A stretch of 64,000 bases of DNA, from assembly GCF_002902965.1 (NCBI RefSeq), contig NZ_CP026106.1, forward strand, positions 2,418,001 through 2,482,000, in the 5' to 3' direction. Within the stretch, counting starts at the first letter, position 1. Every line of letters begins with the position of its first letter. Shown one piece after another: positions 15,925 through 23,974 of this stretch. Source of the stretch: Paraburkholderia hospita (GTDB lineage: Bacteria; Pseudomonadota; Gammaproteobacteria; Burkholderiales; Burkholderiaceae). Made by a program: the position numbers and the translations under genes. Under the pieces are notes generated by a model. It made no database searches. It was not told the origin of the DNA and worked only from the letters and a program-made list of their open reading frames with translations.

Positions 15925-17226
15925 ATGGCAAAAATCATCGGCGGGCTTGCCGCATCACATACTCCGACGATCGGCTTCGCGTTCGACAAGAACAAGCGGG
16001 ACGATCCGGTCTGGGCGCCAATCTTCGAGAATTTCGCTCCGCTGGCCGACTGGCTCGCCGAGAAGCGCCCCGACGTGCTGGTCACGATCTATAACGACCA
16101 CGTCACGTCGTTCTTCTTCGATCACTATTCGGCGTTCGCACTGGGCGTCGGCGAGCAGTGGCAGGTCGCGGACGAAGGCGGCGGCGCACGCGATTTGCCC
16201 GCCATCAAGGGCCATCCGCAATTCGCTGCGCACATCGGCAAGTCGCTGATGACGGACGAGTTCGACATGTCCTTCTTTCAGAACAAGGCGCTCGATCACG
16301 GCTGCTTCTCGCCTCTGTCGATGCTGTGCCCGCACAAGCCGGAATGGCCCGTCAAACTCGTTCCTCTGCAGATGGGTGTTCTGCAACTCCCCGTGCCCAG
16401 CGCGCGACGCTTCTACAAGCTCGGTCAGGCGCTGCGCCGCGCGATCGAAAGCTACCCGGAAGACCTGAAAGTCGCGATTCTCGCGACAGGCGGCCTCTCC
16501 CACCAGGTGCACGGCGAACGCGCCGGCTTCAATAACACTGAATGGGACCAGCGCTTCCTCGACCTGTTCGAGCGCGACCCCGAGCAGCTCGCGAACATGA
16601 CCATCGCCGAATATGCGGAACTCGGCGGCTACGAAGGCGCGGAAGTCATCATGTGGCTCACGATGCGCGGCGCGCTGTCGTCGAACGTGGTCTGCAAGCA
16701 CCGCAGCTACTACCTGCCGTCGATGGCGGGCATCGCGACGGCGATTTATGAAGGCGAAGACAGCGAGCCCAATCCGGCCATCGTCGAGCGGCATCGTCAG
16801 AAGATGGCGGTTGAACTCACCAATGTCGAGAAACTCGACGGCACGTATCCGTTCTCGATCGAGATGGCCGTGCGCGCGTATCGGATCAACGATTACCTGC
16901 ATCGCATGGTCGAACCGGAGCATCGCGAAGCATTCAAGCGCGACGAAGAAGCGAGCTTCGAGGCGGCAGGCCTGACCGAACAGGAGCGCGACCTGATCCG
17001 CCGGCGCGACTGGCGCGGACTACTCCACTATGGCGTCATCTTCTTCATGCTGGAGAAGCTCGGCGCCGTGACAGGCGTGTCGAATCTGCACATCTACGCC
17101 GCCATGCGTGGCGAAACACTCGATGCATTCCAGAAGACCCGCAACGCGCCCGGTGCGCTTTATTCGGTAGCCGGCAAGGGTAGTCAAAGCCTTTCATGGG
17201 ACAAGTCCGGGTCGCCCAAGCAATAG
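15925..17226 (+). CDS. Gallate dioxygenase-like fused extradiol ring-cleavage dioxygenase
   Basis: A 433-residue LigB-type extradiol dioxygenase with its small LigA-like domain fused at the C-terminus (about 300-410), the arrangement of gallate dioxygenases GalA and DesB (about 420 residues). Iron ligand candidates are His12 (SHTPT), His59 (YNDHV) and Glu240 (GAEVIMW); His193 and His196 (GGLSHQVHGE) fit the acid-base site. It opens gallate, or possibly protocatechuate or a methylated/amino analogue, to a 4-oxalomesaconate-type product. ATG at 15925 begins the conserved MAKIIGGLAASHTP; the Shine-Dalgarno is weak. It leads the operon with LigJ- and LigK-type genes, which supports gallate chemistry. 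Confidence 0.88.
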   Translation: MAKIIGGLAASHTPTIGFAFDKNKRDDPVWAPIFENFAPLADWLAEKRPDVLVTIYNDHVTSFFFDHYSAFALGVGEQWQVADEGGGARDLPAIKGHPQFAAHIGKSLMTDEFDMSFFQNKALDHGCFSPLSMLCPHKPEWPVKLVPLQMGVLQLPVPSARRFYKLGQALRRAIESYPEDLKVAILATGGLSHQVHGERAGFNNTEWDQRFLDLFERDPEQLANMTIAEYAELGGYEGAEVIMWLTMRGALSSNVVCKHRSYYLPSMAGIATAIYEGEDSEPNPAIVERHRQKMAVELTNVEKLDGTYPFSIEMAVRAYRINDYLHRMVEPEHREAFKRDEEASFEAAGLTEQERDLIRRRDWRGLLHYGVIFFMLEKLGAVTGVSNLHIYAAMRGETLDAFQKTRNAPGALYSVAGKGSQSLSWDKSGSPKQ

Positions 17227-17269
17227 ACCGCACGGACGCCTAGCCATTGCACTGACAGAGACAGCAACG

Positions 17270-18295
17270 ATGATCATCGACATTCACGGCCACTACACCA
17301 CTGCACCGAAAGCGCTGGAAACCTGGCGCAACCGCCAGATCGCCGGCATCAAGAATCCGGCTGAGATGCCGCACGCGTCCGAACTGCACATTAGCGACGA
17401 TGAATTGCGCGAGTCTATCGAGAGCAACCAGCTTCGGCTGATGCGCGAGCGTGGCCTCGATCTGACTATTTTCAGTCCGCGTGCGAGCTTCATGGCGCAT
17501 CACATTGGGGACTTCGAGGTCTCGAGCACATGGGCGGCCATCTGCAATGAACTGTGCTTTCGCGTAAGCGAGCTGTTCCCGGACCACTTCATTCCGGCGG
17601 CGATGCTGCCGCAAAGTCCCGGCGTCGATGTCAAGACCTGCATTCCTGAACTGGTGAAGTGCGTCGAACAGTATGGCAATGTCGCCATCAACCTGAACCC
17701 GGACCCGTCGGGTGGTCACTGGACCAGCCCGCCGCTGTCGGACCGGTACTGGTATCCCATCTACGAGAAGATGGTCGAATACGACATCCCGGCGATGATT
17801 CACGTCAGCACGAGTTGCAATGCGTGTTTTCACACCACCGGTGCGCATTATCTGAACGCGGATACGACCGCTTTCATGCAATGCCTCACTTCGGATCTGT
17901 TCCAGGATTTCCCGACGCTGCGCTTCGTCATCCCGCACGGCGGCGGTGCTGCGCCGTATCACTGGGGGCGCTTCCGTGGGCTTGCGCAGGAGCTGAAGAA
18001 GCCTCTGCTCAAGGACCATCTGCTGAACAACGTGTTCTTCGATACCTGCGTCTATCACCAGCCGGGCATCGACCTGCTGACGCGTGTGATCCCCGTCGAG
18101 AACATTCTCTTCGCGAGCGAAATGATTGGCGCCGTGCGGGGCATCGACCCTGAAACGGGCTTCAACTACGACGACACGAAGCGCTATGTCGAGGCAGCGG
18201 CCATCGACGCAGAGGACCGTTACAAGATCTACGAGGGCAACGCGCGGCGTGTCTATCCGCGTCTGGACGCAGCCCTCAAGGCAAAGGGAGTTTAA
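17270..18295 (+). CDS. ligJ: 4-oxalomesaconate hydratase, LigJ type (amidohydrolase family)
   Basis: A 341-residue amidohydrolase-fold enzyme that adds water to 4-oxalomesaconate to give 4-carboxy-4-hydroxy-2-oxoadipate. Metal ligands sit in DIHGHYT (Asp4, His6, His8), a central MIHVS (His near 178) and VIPHGGGA (His near 223). The length equals Sphingobium LigJ (about 342). It is not a homologue of GalB, the unrelated hydratase of Pseudomonas putida. It starts 43 nt after the dioxygenase stop and ends 2 nt before the aldolase start, so the three are almost surely cotranscribed. Confidence 0.92.
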   Translation: MIIDIHGHYTTAPKALETWRNRQIAGIKNPAEMPHASELHISDDELRESIESNQLRLMRERGLDLTIFSPRASFMAHHIGDFEVSSTWAAICNELCFRVSELFPDHFIPAAMLPQSPGVDVKTCIPELVKCVEQYGNVAINLNPDPSGGHWTSPPLSDRYWYPIYEKMVEYDIPAMIHVSTSCNACFHTTGAHYLNADTTAFMQCLTSDLFQDFPTLRFVIPHGGGAAPYHWGRFRGLAQELKKPLLKDHLLNNVFFDTCVYHQPGIDLLTRVIPVENILFASEMIGAVRGIDPETGFNYDDTKRYVEAAAIDAEDRYKIYEGNARRVYPRLDAALKAKGV

Positions 18296-18297
18296 CT

Positions 18298-18981
18298 ATG
18301 TATGAAATGGGCGTTGTCTACCGCAACATCAAACGCGCGGATAAGGAAGTCGCCAGCAAGCTTGGCGCCTTGGGTTCCGCCACCGTTCACGAGGCAATGG
18401 GTCGTACCGGCCTGCTCAAGCCGTACATGCGCCCTATCTACCCTCACGCCCAGGCGTGCGGTACAGCGGTCACGGTCCTGCTGCATCCCGGCGACAACTG
18501 GATGATGCACGTCGCTGCCGAACAGATTCAACCCGGCGACATCGTCGTTGCGGCCATCACGGCGGACTGCACCGATGGCTACTTTGGCGATCTGCTGGCG
18601 ACCAGCTTCAAGGCGCGTGGCGCCACGGGTCTCATCATCGATGCCGGTGTGCGCGACGTAAAAGTTCTTGAGGAGATGGGGTTCCCCGTCTGGAGCAAGG
18701 CAATTTCTTCGAAGGGCACGATCAAGGCAACGGTGGGCTCGGTCAATATCCCGGTGGTTTGCGCTGGCGCACTCGTTTCACCTGGCGATGTGATCGTCGC
18801 GGACTTCGACGGCGTGGTCGCCGTTCCTGCTGCTGCCGCCGCCGCGGTACTCGACAAGGCGAGCGCGCGGGAAGCACTGGAAGCAGAGAAACGCGCGAAG
18901 CTCGCTTCCGGTGTTCTGGGACTCGACATGTACAACATGCGTGAGCCGCTGAAGCAGGCCGGCCTGCGTTATATCGACTGA
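18298..18981 (+). CDS. ligK: 4-carboxy-4-hydroxy-2-oxoadipate aldolase, LigK/GalC type
   Basis: A 227-residue class II (divalent metal) aldolase of the RraA-like fold. It cleaves 4-carboxy-4-hydroxy-2-oxoadipate to pyruvate and oxaloacetate and usually also decarboxylates oxaloacetate. The active site segment [21 protein letters not shown] and following RD (about residues 99-122) is intact: Arg123 region for carboxylate binding and Asp124 region for metal. It starts 2 nt after ligJ, consistent with translational coupling. It completes the terminal steps of the meta-cleavage route in this operon. Confidence 0.93.
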   Translation: MYEMGVVYRNIKRADKEVASKLGALGSATVHEAMGRTGLLKPYMRPIYPHAQACGTAVTVLLHPGDNWMMHVAAEQIQPGDIVVAAITADCTDGYFGDLLATSFKARGATGLIIDAGVRDVKVLEEMGFPVWSKAISSKGTIKATVGSVNIPVVCAGALVSPGDVIVADFDGVVAVPAAAAAAVLDKASAREALEAEKRAKLASGVLGLDMYNMREPLKQAGLRYID

Positions 18982-18992
18982 TTGAGACCAGT

Positions 18993-19685
18993 ATGCCGAC
19001 TGATTCATTGACTGTCATATCGTCGATGGCTACGCGTCATGTTTTGACGCAGCTTGCGCAAGCGTACGAGGCCATGTCCCGGCAGCACGTTTCGATTGTT
19101 TCGGTAGGCGGGGTTGAGGCAGCCCGACGCATTCAGGAAGGCGAGCGTTTCGATGTTGTCGTTCTTGCGTCCGATGCACTCGATCGGCTGGAGCGTGATG
19201 GTCACGTCATCTCGGGAAGCCGCGTCGGTGTTGCGCGCTCGGAGGTGGCGGTCGCCATCAAGCACGGAGAGCCGCGTCGGGACGTCAGTTCAGAATCCGC
19301 TGTACGCGATGCCGTGTTGCGCGCCCGGACCATCGGGTATTCAACGGGACCGAGCGGGACGCATATCATCAATCTGCTTCGTCAATGGGGCATTGCTGAC
19401 GTCATCGCGGATCGTATCGTTGAGGCGCGGCCCGGTGTACCCGTTGGCAGTCTCGTCGCCGAAGGAAAGGTCGAACTCGGCTTCCAGCAGCTAAGTGAAC
19501 TTGTCCACGAACCCGGCATCGATATAGTCGGCATGCTTCCAGCAGCGATCCAGGCTGTCACGGTCTTTTCAGCGGCAATCTGCGCAACGTCGGAACGACA
19601 GGAAGCCGCCAAAGCCTTCCTGAACCATCTCGCTTCCGCGGACGGCGATCAGGTGAAAATCGCGCACGGAATGGCGCCTGTCTGA
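18993..19685 (+). CDS. ModA-like solute-binding protein without a signal peptide
   Basis: A 230-residue protein with the periplasmic-binding fold of molybdate-binding ModA. Features are SSMATRH near the N-terminus, FDVVVLASDALDRL (about 52-65), a central GYSTGPSGTHIINLL (about 110-124) and a C-terminal AKAFLNHLAS. It begins MPTDSLTVISSM with no hydrophobic leader, so it is probably cytoplasmic. It lies 11 nt after the aldolase gene in the cleavage operon. No permease or ATPase gene accompanies it. A role as an intracellular binding or sensing protein for a pathway acid, or as an enzyme on this fold, is speculation. Confidence 0.75.
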   Translation: MPTDSLTVISSMATRHVLTQLAQAYEAMSRQHVSIVSVGGVEAARRIQEGERFDVVVLASDALDRLERDGHVISGSRVGVARSEVAVAIKHGEPRRDVSSESAVRDAVLRARTIGYSTGPSGTHIINLLRQWGIADVIADRIVEARPGVPVGSLVAEGKVELGFQQLSELVHEPGIDIVGMLPAAIQAVTVFSAAICATSERQEAAKAFLNHLASADGDQVKIAHGMAPV

Positions 19686-19809
19686 CTTTCGTGTCGATCC
19701 CAATATCCGCGAACAGCCGGAAGCTTGGGAGAGACTGCGGTGACGGCCGGGCCTTCACCGCAGTCTGTCAGGTTTCGCGTCCGGATCGCTTCAAACGAAA
19801 CTAACCCAT

Positions 19810-20241
19810 TCACCCTTCGCTCGGATCATACGGCGACACGCAGTTCTCAAGCTTCCATTTCTTCTCGGCGTCCGTATCAGGCCGAGGCGGTCGAATGCCG
19901 TCGATCAACCACAGTTCTCGCGGCGTTTCGCCGACGTGCAACTCGTAGTGGTAGCCCCGATCCTGAACAAATGGCGCTATCGCAGCATTCGCCTTGCGCA
20001 GCCACGACTCCGTCCACACGACGTCCTTGGCGATGTGTCTGGCGAACTGGTCCAGTCTGATTCTCACAAAGTCGTCTCGTGACACGCCTCCCATGTAGAA
20101 GGAGTCCTTCGGCTGCTCATGAAACAGGACGCCTACGTAGAAGCGAGGAATGATGTAAATGTCGGCGATACGATTGGCCATCTCCTGCTTGTCATCTGCC
20201 GTGTAGGCACCGACGGGATGATAGATATTCCACAAAGGCAT
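19810..20241 (-). CDS. Tautomerase superfamily protein (Tautomerase_3 / cis-CaaD-like)
   Basis: A 143-residue member of the tautomerase superfamily. After removal of Met the chain begins with Pro (PLWNIYHPVGAYTADDK), the catalytic general base of this superfamily, which fixes the start at 20241. GGAGA stands 7 nt upstream. The FYVGVLFHEQP and RIRLDQFARHIA blocks resemble the group called putative oxalocrotonate tautomerase (PF14832 as I recall). It converges with the ring-cleavage operon. That operon lacks a recognisable oxalomesaconate tautomerase, and this protein could fill the gap. Confidence 0.8.
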   Translation of the reverse strand: MPLWNIYHPVGAYTADDKQEMANRIADIYIIPRFYVGVLFHEQPKDSFYMGGVSRDDFVRIRLDQFARHIAKDVVWTESWLRKANAAIAPFVQDRGYHYELHVGETPRELWLIDGIRPPRPDTDAEKKWKLENCVSPYDPSEG

Positions 20242-20416
20242 TTTTGTCTCCATGCATCAATAGATGCCGCGTTTCTTATGTCAGAACATCTGGGTCTCTT
20301 GCGAGATTGGATGAATTTGACATGAGTGAGGCGGCGGTATCGGTAGTCCAAGGATAGGCCACCGGTGAAAACCAGTGCGCTTCGCAACGCAGCGCTTTTA
20401 GGAAAAGCAATCCGCC

Positions 20417-21301
20417 CTAGTGGCGACGCGGAAGGCCAAGTATGCTGCGAGCTTCGTCAGGCGTTGCCACGTCTCCTCCGATGCTTTTGATGATATTCAC
20501 CGCACGCTTAACCAGCGCTGCGTTGCCCGGCGCCAGCTCTCCTTTGGCAAGATAAAGATTGTCCTCGAGGCCTACGCGGACATGGCCGCCAAGAATCACG
20601 CTTTGCGCCACGATCGGAAATTGGGCACGCGAGATGCCGAACGCCGACCAACGCGCGCCCTCGGGCAGATACCGCTTCATCTGAAGAAGACTTTCGGTGT
20701 CGGCGGACGCTCCCCATGGCACGCCAAGGCACAACTGGAACAGCGGAGCCTGGAAAATCCCCTGCGTTTCGATCAGGTGGCGCGCGAGGCGCACGTGCCC
20801 GAGATCGAATACCTCGAGCTCCGGCTTCACGCCCGCTTCCTCGATCAAGGTTGCCATCTTGACCAGATGGTCGGGCACGTTCACGAATGCGCGATTGCCG
20901 AAGTTCATGGTCGCTATGTCGAGCGTGCAGATCTCCGGACGCAATTCGAGCACATGCTGGACGCGTGCCTCAGGCGTCATCATCGTACTCAGTTCACTGC
21001 CCCGGTTCGGGTCTTCGTCACTGGGAACGAAACGTGCACCCGGGCCCGTCGTCAGATTGATCAATATCGGGCACCCGCTTTCGCGGATACGCGAAACGAC
21101 TTCTCTGTAGAGCGACAGCTCCGTGCTCGGAACGCCAGTCTTAGGGTCACGAACGTGAATGTGAGCGATGCTCGCACCGGCTTCGCATGCAGCAATGGCC
21201 TCATCGGCAATTTGCCTGGGCGTAACGGGCACTGCAGGGTTCAACCGCGGGGTATCGTCGCTGCCAGTGAGTGCGCAACTGATAATCGTCTTGCTTGTCA
21301 T
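20417..21301 (-). CDS. Beta-keto acid cleavage enzyme (BKACE, DUF849 family)
   Basis: A 294-residue TIM-barrel Zn enzyme of the family typified by 3-keto-5-aminohexanoate cleavage enzyme. Such enzymes condense a beta-keto acid with acetyl-CoA, giving acetoacetate and a new CoA ester. Family features are the N-terminal SCALTGSDDTPRLNPAVPVTP, the metal-binding HIHVRDPKTG (residues about 47-56), and the EVFDLGH and GVPWG segments further on. Substrates differ by active-site group and cannot be assigned here. It is on the same strand as the tautomerase (175 nt away) and the aldehyde dehydrogenase, and these may form a loose operon. Confidence 0.93.
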   Translation of the reverse strand: MTSKTIISCALTGSDDTPRLNPAVPVTPRQIADEAIAACEAGASIAHIHVRDPKTGVPSTELSLYREVVSRIRESGCPILINLTTGPGARFVPSDEDPNRGSELSTMMTPEARVQHVLELRPEICTLDIATMNFGNRAFVNVPDHLVKMATLIEEAGVKPELEVFDLGHVRLARHLIETQGIFQAPLFQLCLGVPWGASADTESLLQMKRYLPEGARWSAFGISRAQFPIVAQSVILGGHVRVGLEDNLYLAKGELAPGNAALVKRAVNIIKSIGGDVATPDEARSILGLPRRH

Positions 21302-21378
21302 AGTGTTCGTTCAAAGGGAATATGAATGAAGCGCCACAATCGCGCGCTTCGCCATGGGCGCAGCGTCAGGCGTCCCGT

Positions 21379-22785
21379 TCAGGCGGCCCGCGCGGGGCCG
21401 AACGGTGGCGCCCCGACGGGCGCAACCTTGATCAGCTTCTTGTTGACGAACTCGTCGAAGCCAAGCTGAGAAAGCTCCCGACCAAAACCTGAACGCTTGA
21501 CGCCACCGAACGGCAATTCCGCCGAGGTGCCGAAAGGCTGATTGACGAACACCATGCCGCTGTCGATCTGCGCGGCGACCCGCTCGCCGCGTTCGGTATC
21601 CGCGGTGAACACCGACGCGCCGAGACCGAACGGCGTGCCATTGGCGAGCGCAATCGCGGCGGCTTCGTCCTCGACGACGTGGAAAGCGGCGACGGGCCCG
21701 AACAGTTCTTCGGCGAAGACGGGATTCTGCGGTGTGATGTCGGTGAGAATAGTTGGTTGCAAGTAGAAGCCCGGGCGCTCGACGCGCTTGCCGCCACACG
21801 CGATGCGCGCACCGTGCGAAGTCGCGCGCTCGATCTGCTCGAGCAGCAGGTTGAGTGCGCGCTCGGACGAGACGGGAGCGACGGCGGTCGCCGGATCGGT
21901 GGGATCGCCGGTCTCGAGCGCGGCCATACGCGTCGCGAAGCCATCGAGGAACGCGTCGCCGCGTGCCTTGCCGACCACGATGATGCGTTTGGAGCTGACG
22001 CATAGTTGACCCGCATTGAACATGCGGCCCGCGACGGCGCTTTGGATGGCCCAGTCTAGCGGCGCATCCTCCAGTACGATGAACGGATCACTGCCGCCCA
22101 GTTCGAGCACGACTTTCTTCAGATTGCGGCCGGCACGCTCGGCGACCGCGGCACCGGCGCGCTCGCTGCCCGTCAGCGTCACACCCTGGACGCGCGGATC
22201 GTCGATGACGCGCCCGGCCTGTTCGATCGAGATGAACAGATTCGTATATACGCCATCGGGCGCACCCGCTTCCTCGAACAGCCGCGCGAAGGCCAATGCC
22301 GATTGCGGCACGTTTTCCGCGTGCTTGAGCAGCAGGACGTTGCCCACCATCAGTTGCGGTCCGGCCACTCGCGCAATCTGGTAGTACGGCAAATTCCACG
22401 GCTCGATGCCGAGCAGCACGCCGACCGGCTCGATATGCACCGCCGCGCCGGGCGCTTCTGCGAGCGGACGGGGCTGCAGATAGGCTTGTGCGTGCTTCGC
22501 GTAGTAGTCGAGAATGCTGGCCGCCGATTCCACTTCCCTTAGCGCTTCCCCGCTGCGCTTGCCCATTTCCAGCGTCAGATAGCCAGCGTATTCGACCGCC
22601 TTTTCCCGCAGCAGCGCCGCCGCGCGCGACACGATGCGTGCCCGGTCGCTGACCGGACGGCGGCGCCAGTCGGTTTCAAAAGCGCGATGCGCCGCAGCAA
22701 GCTTCGCTTCTAGCAACGCGTCGGATATGTCGTCGTAGGTGGCGAGCAGTTCGCCGGTGGCAGGATTGATGGTCATGTACGGCAT
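21379..22785 (-). CDS. NAD(P)-dependent succinate-semialdehyde-type dehydrogenase
   Basis: A 468-residue aldehyde dehydrogenase close to E. coli Sad/YneI (about 460 residues), which oxidises succinate semialdehyde. The general base Glu is in LELGGSDPFIV, the nucleophilic Cys in FNAGQLCVSSKR, and the cofactor loop in TGSERAGAAVAERAG. The start MPYMTINPATGELL at 22785 has GGAGA 7 nt upstream; the upstream open frame is not family-like. The promoter region is shared with the DUF1330 gene and contains an inverted repeat. Its physiological aldehyde is unknown; it may act on a semialdehyde formed in the surrounding catabolic genes. Confidence 0.92.
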   Translation of the reverse strand: MPYMTINPATGELLATYDDISDALLEAKLAAAHRAFETDWRRRPVSDRARIVSRAAALLREKAVEYAGYLTLEMGKRSGEALREVESAASILDYYAKHAQAYLQPRPLAEAPGAAVHIEPVGVLLGIEPWNLPYYQIARVAGPQLMVGNVLLLKHAENVPQSALAFARLFEEAGAPDGVYTNLFISIEQAGRVIDDPRVQGVTLTGSERAGAAVAERAGRNLKKVVLELGGSDPFIVLEDAPLDWAIQSAVAGRMFNAGQLCVSSKRIIVVGKARGDAFLDGFATRMAALETGDPTDPATAVAPVSSERALNLLLEQIERATSHGARIACGGKRVERPGFYLQPTILTDITPQNPVFAEELFGPVAAFHVVEDEAAAIALANGTPFGLGASVFTADTERGERVAAQIDSGMVFVNQPFGTSAELPFGGVKRSGFGRELSQLGFDEFVNKKLIKVAPVGAPPFGPARAA

Positions 22786-22835
22786 GAGGTTCTCCGTGAA
22801 AAGGGATGGCATCGCGTCATCGCATGACCTCATGC

Positions 22836-22920
22836 TAACACCGTTAACACCATTTCTGCACACGCTTTTGACGCCAGGAATAACCCTCATGGAACTTCAT
22901 GTTAACGGTGTTACTATAAT
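22836..22920. promoter_or_regulatory. Inverted repeat pair and TATAAT box between divergent sad-like and DUF1330 genes
   Basis: TAACACCGTTAACA at 22836-22849 is the exact reverse complement of TGTTAACGGTGTTA at 22900-22913. The left copy also contains TAACACC twice at 9-bp spacing. A perfect TATAAT (22915-22920) directly follows the right copy and points to the DUF1330 gene; no good -35 is seen, and the repeat occupies that place. The arrangement suggests a regulator that binds both sites and represses both divergent genes, perhaps by looping. Confidence 0.65.
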
Positions 22921-22948
22921 CAGGTATTTTTTCAACTGAGGAAGCGAA

Positions 22949-23245
22949 ATGGCAAAGGGATATTGGGTGGCGGCGTATCGAGCGGTCCATGACGCGAGCA
23001 AGCTCGCGGCATACGGCGTCCTCGCGACAGAGGTGGTGAAAGCGGCGGGCGGAAAGTTCCTGGTGCGAGGCGGAGAGGTCGTTGCGTTCGAGGCGGGTCT
23101 GAAGGAACGGACGGTCGTGGTCGAATTCCCGAGCTTCGAACAGGCTCTTGCCACGTTTCAGAGTGAGGCTTATCAGAATGCGCTGGCCGTACTGGGGGAC
23201 GGAGCCGAAAGGGACGCGCGCGTTGTCGCGGGCGTCGACTACTGA
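22949..23245 (+). CDS. DUF1330 family small protein
   Basis: A 98-residue ferredoxin-like alpha+beta-barrel protein of the DUF1330 family. It starts MAKGYWVAAYRAVHD and has the family core LAAYGVLATEVVKAAGGKFLVRGG and VVVEFPSFEQALATFQSEAYQ. Related dimeric barrels act in aromatic or heme chemistry, but DUF1330 has no settled function. GAGGAAG lies just upstream. It is divergent from the semialdehyde dehydrogenase and shares its operator-like region, so the two are probably coregulated. Confidence 0.9.
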   Translation: MAKGYWVAAYRAVHDASKLAAYGVLATEVVKAAGGKFLVRGGEVVAFEAGLKERTVVVEFPSFEQALATFQSEAYQNALAVLGDGAERDARVVAGVDY

Positions 23246-23268
23246 CGCTCATTGAAGGGTAGCGAGGC

Positions 23269-23295
23269 CGCCCGCACTGTATGTCAGCGCGGGCG
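23269..23295 (+). terminator. Hairpin after the DUF1330 gene
   Basis: A 7-bp stem CGCCCGC / GCGGGCG encloses a 13-nt loop 23 nt past the stop codon. There is no T run, so termination by this element alone is doubtful. Confidence 0.35.
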
Positions 23296-23446
23296 CTGTT
23301 CACTGGAGCAGCCAGCATTCGACCAGTGTGACGATATGACTGTCGACTCATGCGCCGCCGGCATCAAGTTCAATCCCAATACGAGGATTTCCCTGCCGCA
23401 CTGTTCCAATCGAGGATTTCCGGAGAAAGTTTTGGCTGATAGACAA

Positions 23447-23683
23447 ATGTCGTTACGCGCCCTGGTCGAGCATTGGCTTGCACCCGGTAAGACGCAGCGG
23501 GTCAGAGTCGTCGAGTTTCGGAATAACAGAATCAGGCAGCAATGCTACGTACGTGTGGAGGTGTTGAAGACAGGCGAGCGCATGGCGATGTTCTTCTTCC
23601 GGCACCAGGATGGCATATGGCGCGTATTTCCCCCTGCTCGAGCCCGGCCCGCGATGGGCTGCAGTCTTAGTTTTACTCGCTAA
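23447..23683 (+). CDS. Small conserved hypothetical protein (Burkholderiaceae type)
   Basis: A 78-residue basic protein beginning MSLRALVEHWLAPGK with a later MAMFFFRHQDGIWRVFPP block. I recall similar short proteins with this N-terminus and an F-F-F-R-H core in Burkholderia genomes, all of unknown function. No signal peptide or transmembrane segment is seen. The ATG has no clear Shine-Dalgarno. A TTG 15 nt upstream (23432) has GGAG at proper distance and may be the real start. It is not obviously part of an operon. Confidence 0.6.
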   Translation: MSLRALVEHWLAPGKTQRVRVVEFRNNRIRQQCYVRVEVLKTGERMAMFFFRHQDGIWRVFPPARARPAMGCSLSFTR

Positions 23684-23974
23684 CGGAATCAACGCGATGT
23701 CCTGACGGGAAAACGCGTGTCGAGTCGATCACGATGCATGTCATTTAGTTCGTTATGCTATTTGTTAAGCATTACGGGCTGCACTGTAGCGTTCGAATAG
23801 TCGCCCCCCAGCTGTCTTTCCAACGACAGAGAAACGAACCTCTCCACGCGTTACGTATTGAGTGTCCCGAGTGCGCAGTGGCCAGGGAAAACGCGACTAT
23901 CAACACATCGTCCGAATGTTATGCTTGTTAACATCTAAATCCGAAACACCTGAACCAGACAAAATGGAGCAACG
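23684..23974 (+). promoter_or_regulatory. Upstream region of the CoA-transferase operon with a repeated motif
   Basis: No gene is seen. GTTATGCT-att-TGTTAA (23753-23769) recurs as GTTATGCT-TGTTAA (23918-23931). The second copy sits within the dyad ATGTTA-n7-TAACAT (23916-23934) and contains TATGCT, a possible -10. This looks like a regulated promoter for the enoyl-CoA hydratase gene starting at 23975. Confidence 0.45.

Noticed and set aside
15925..17226. Naming the dioxygenase protocatechuate 4,5-dioxygenase
   Set aside because: LigAB/PmdAB have separate subunits and need LigC/LigI downstream, which are absent. The fused form with LigJ and LigK favours gallate chemistry, although substrate is untested.
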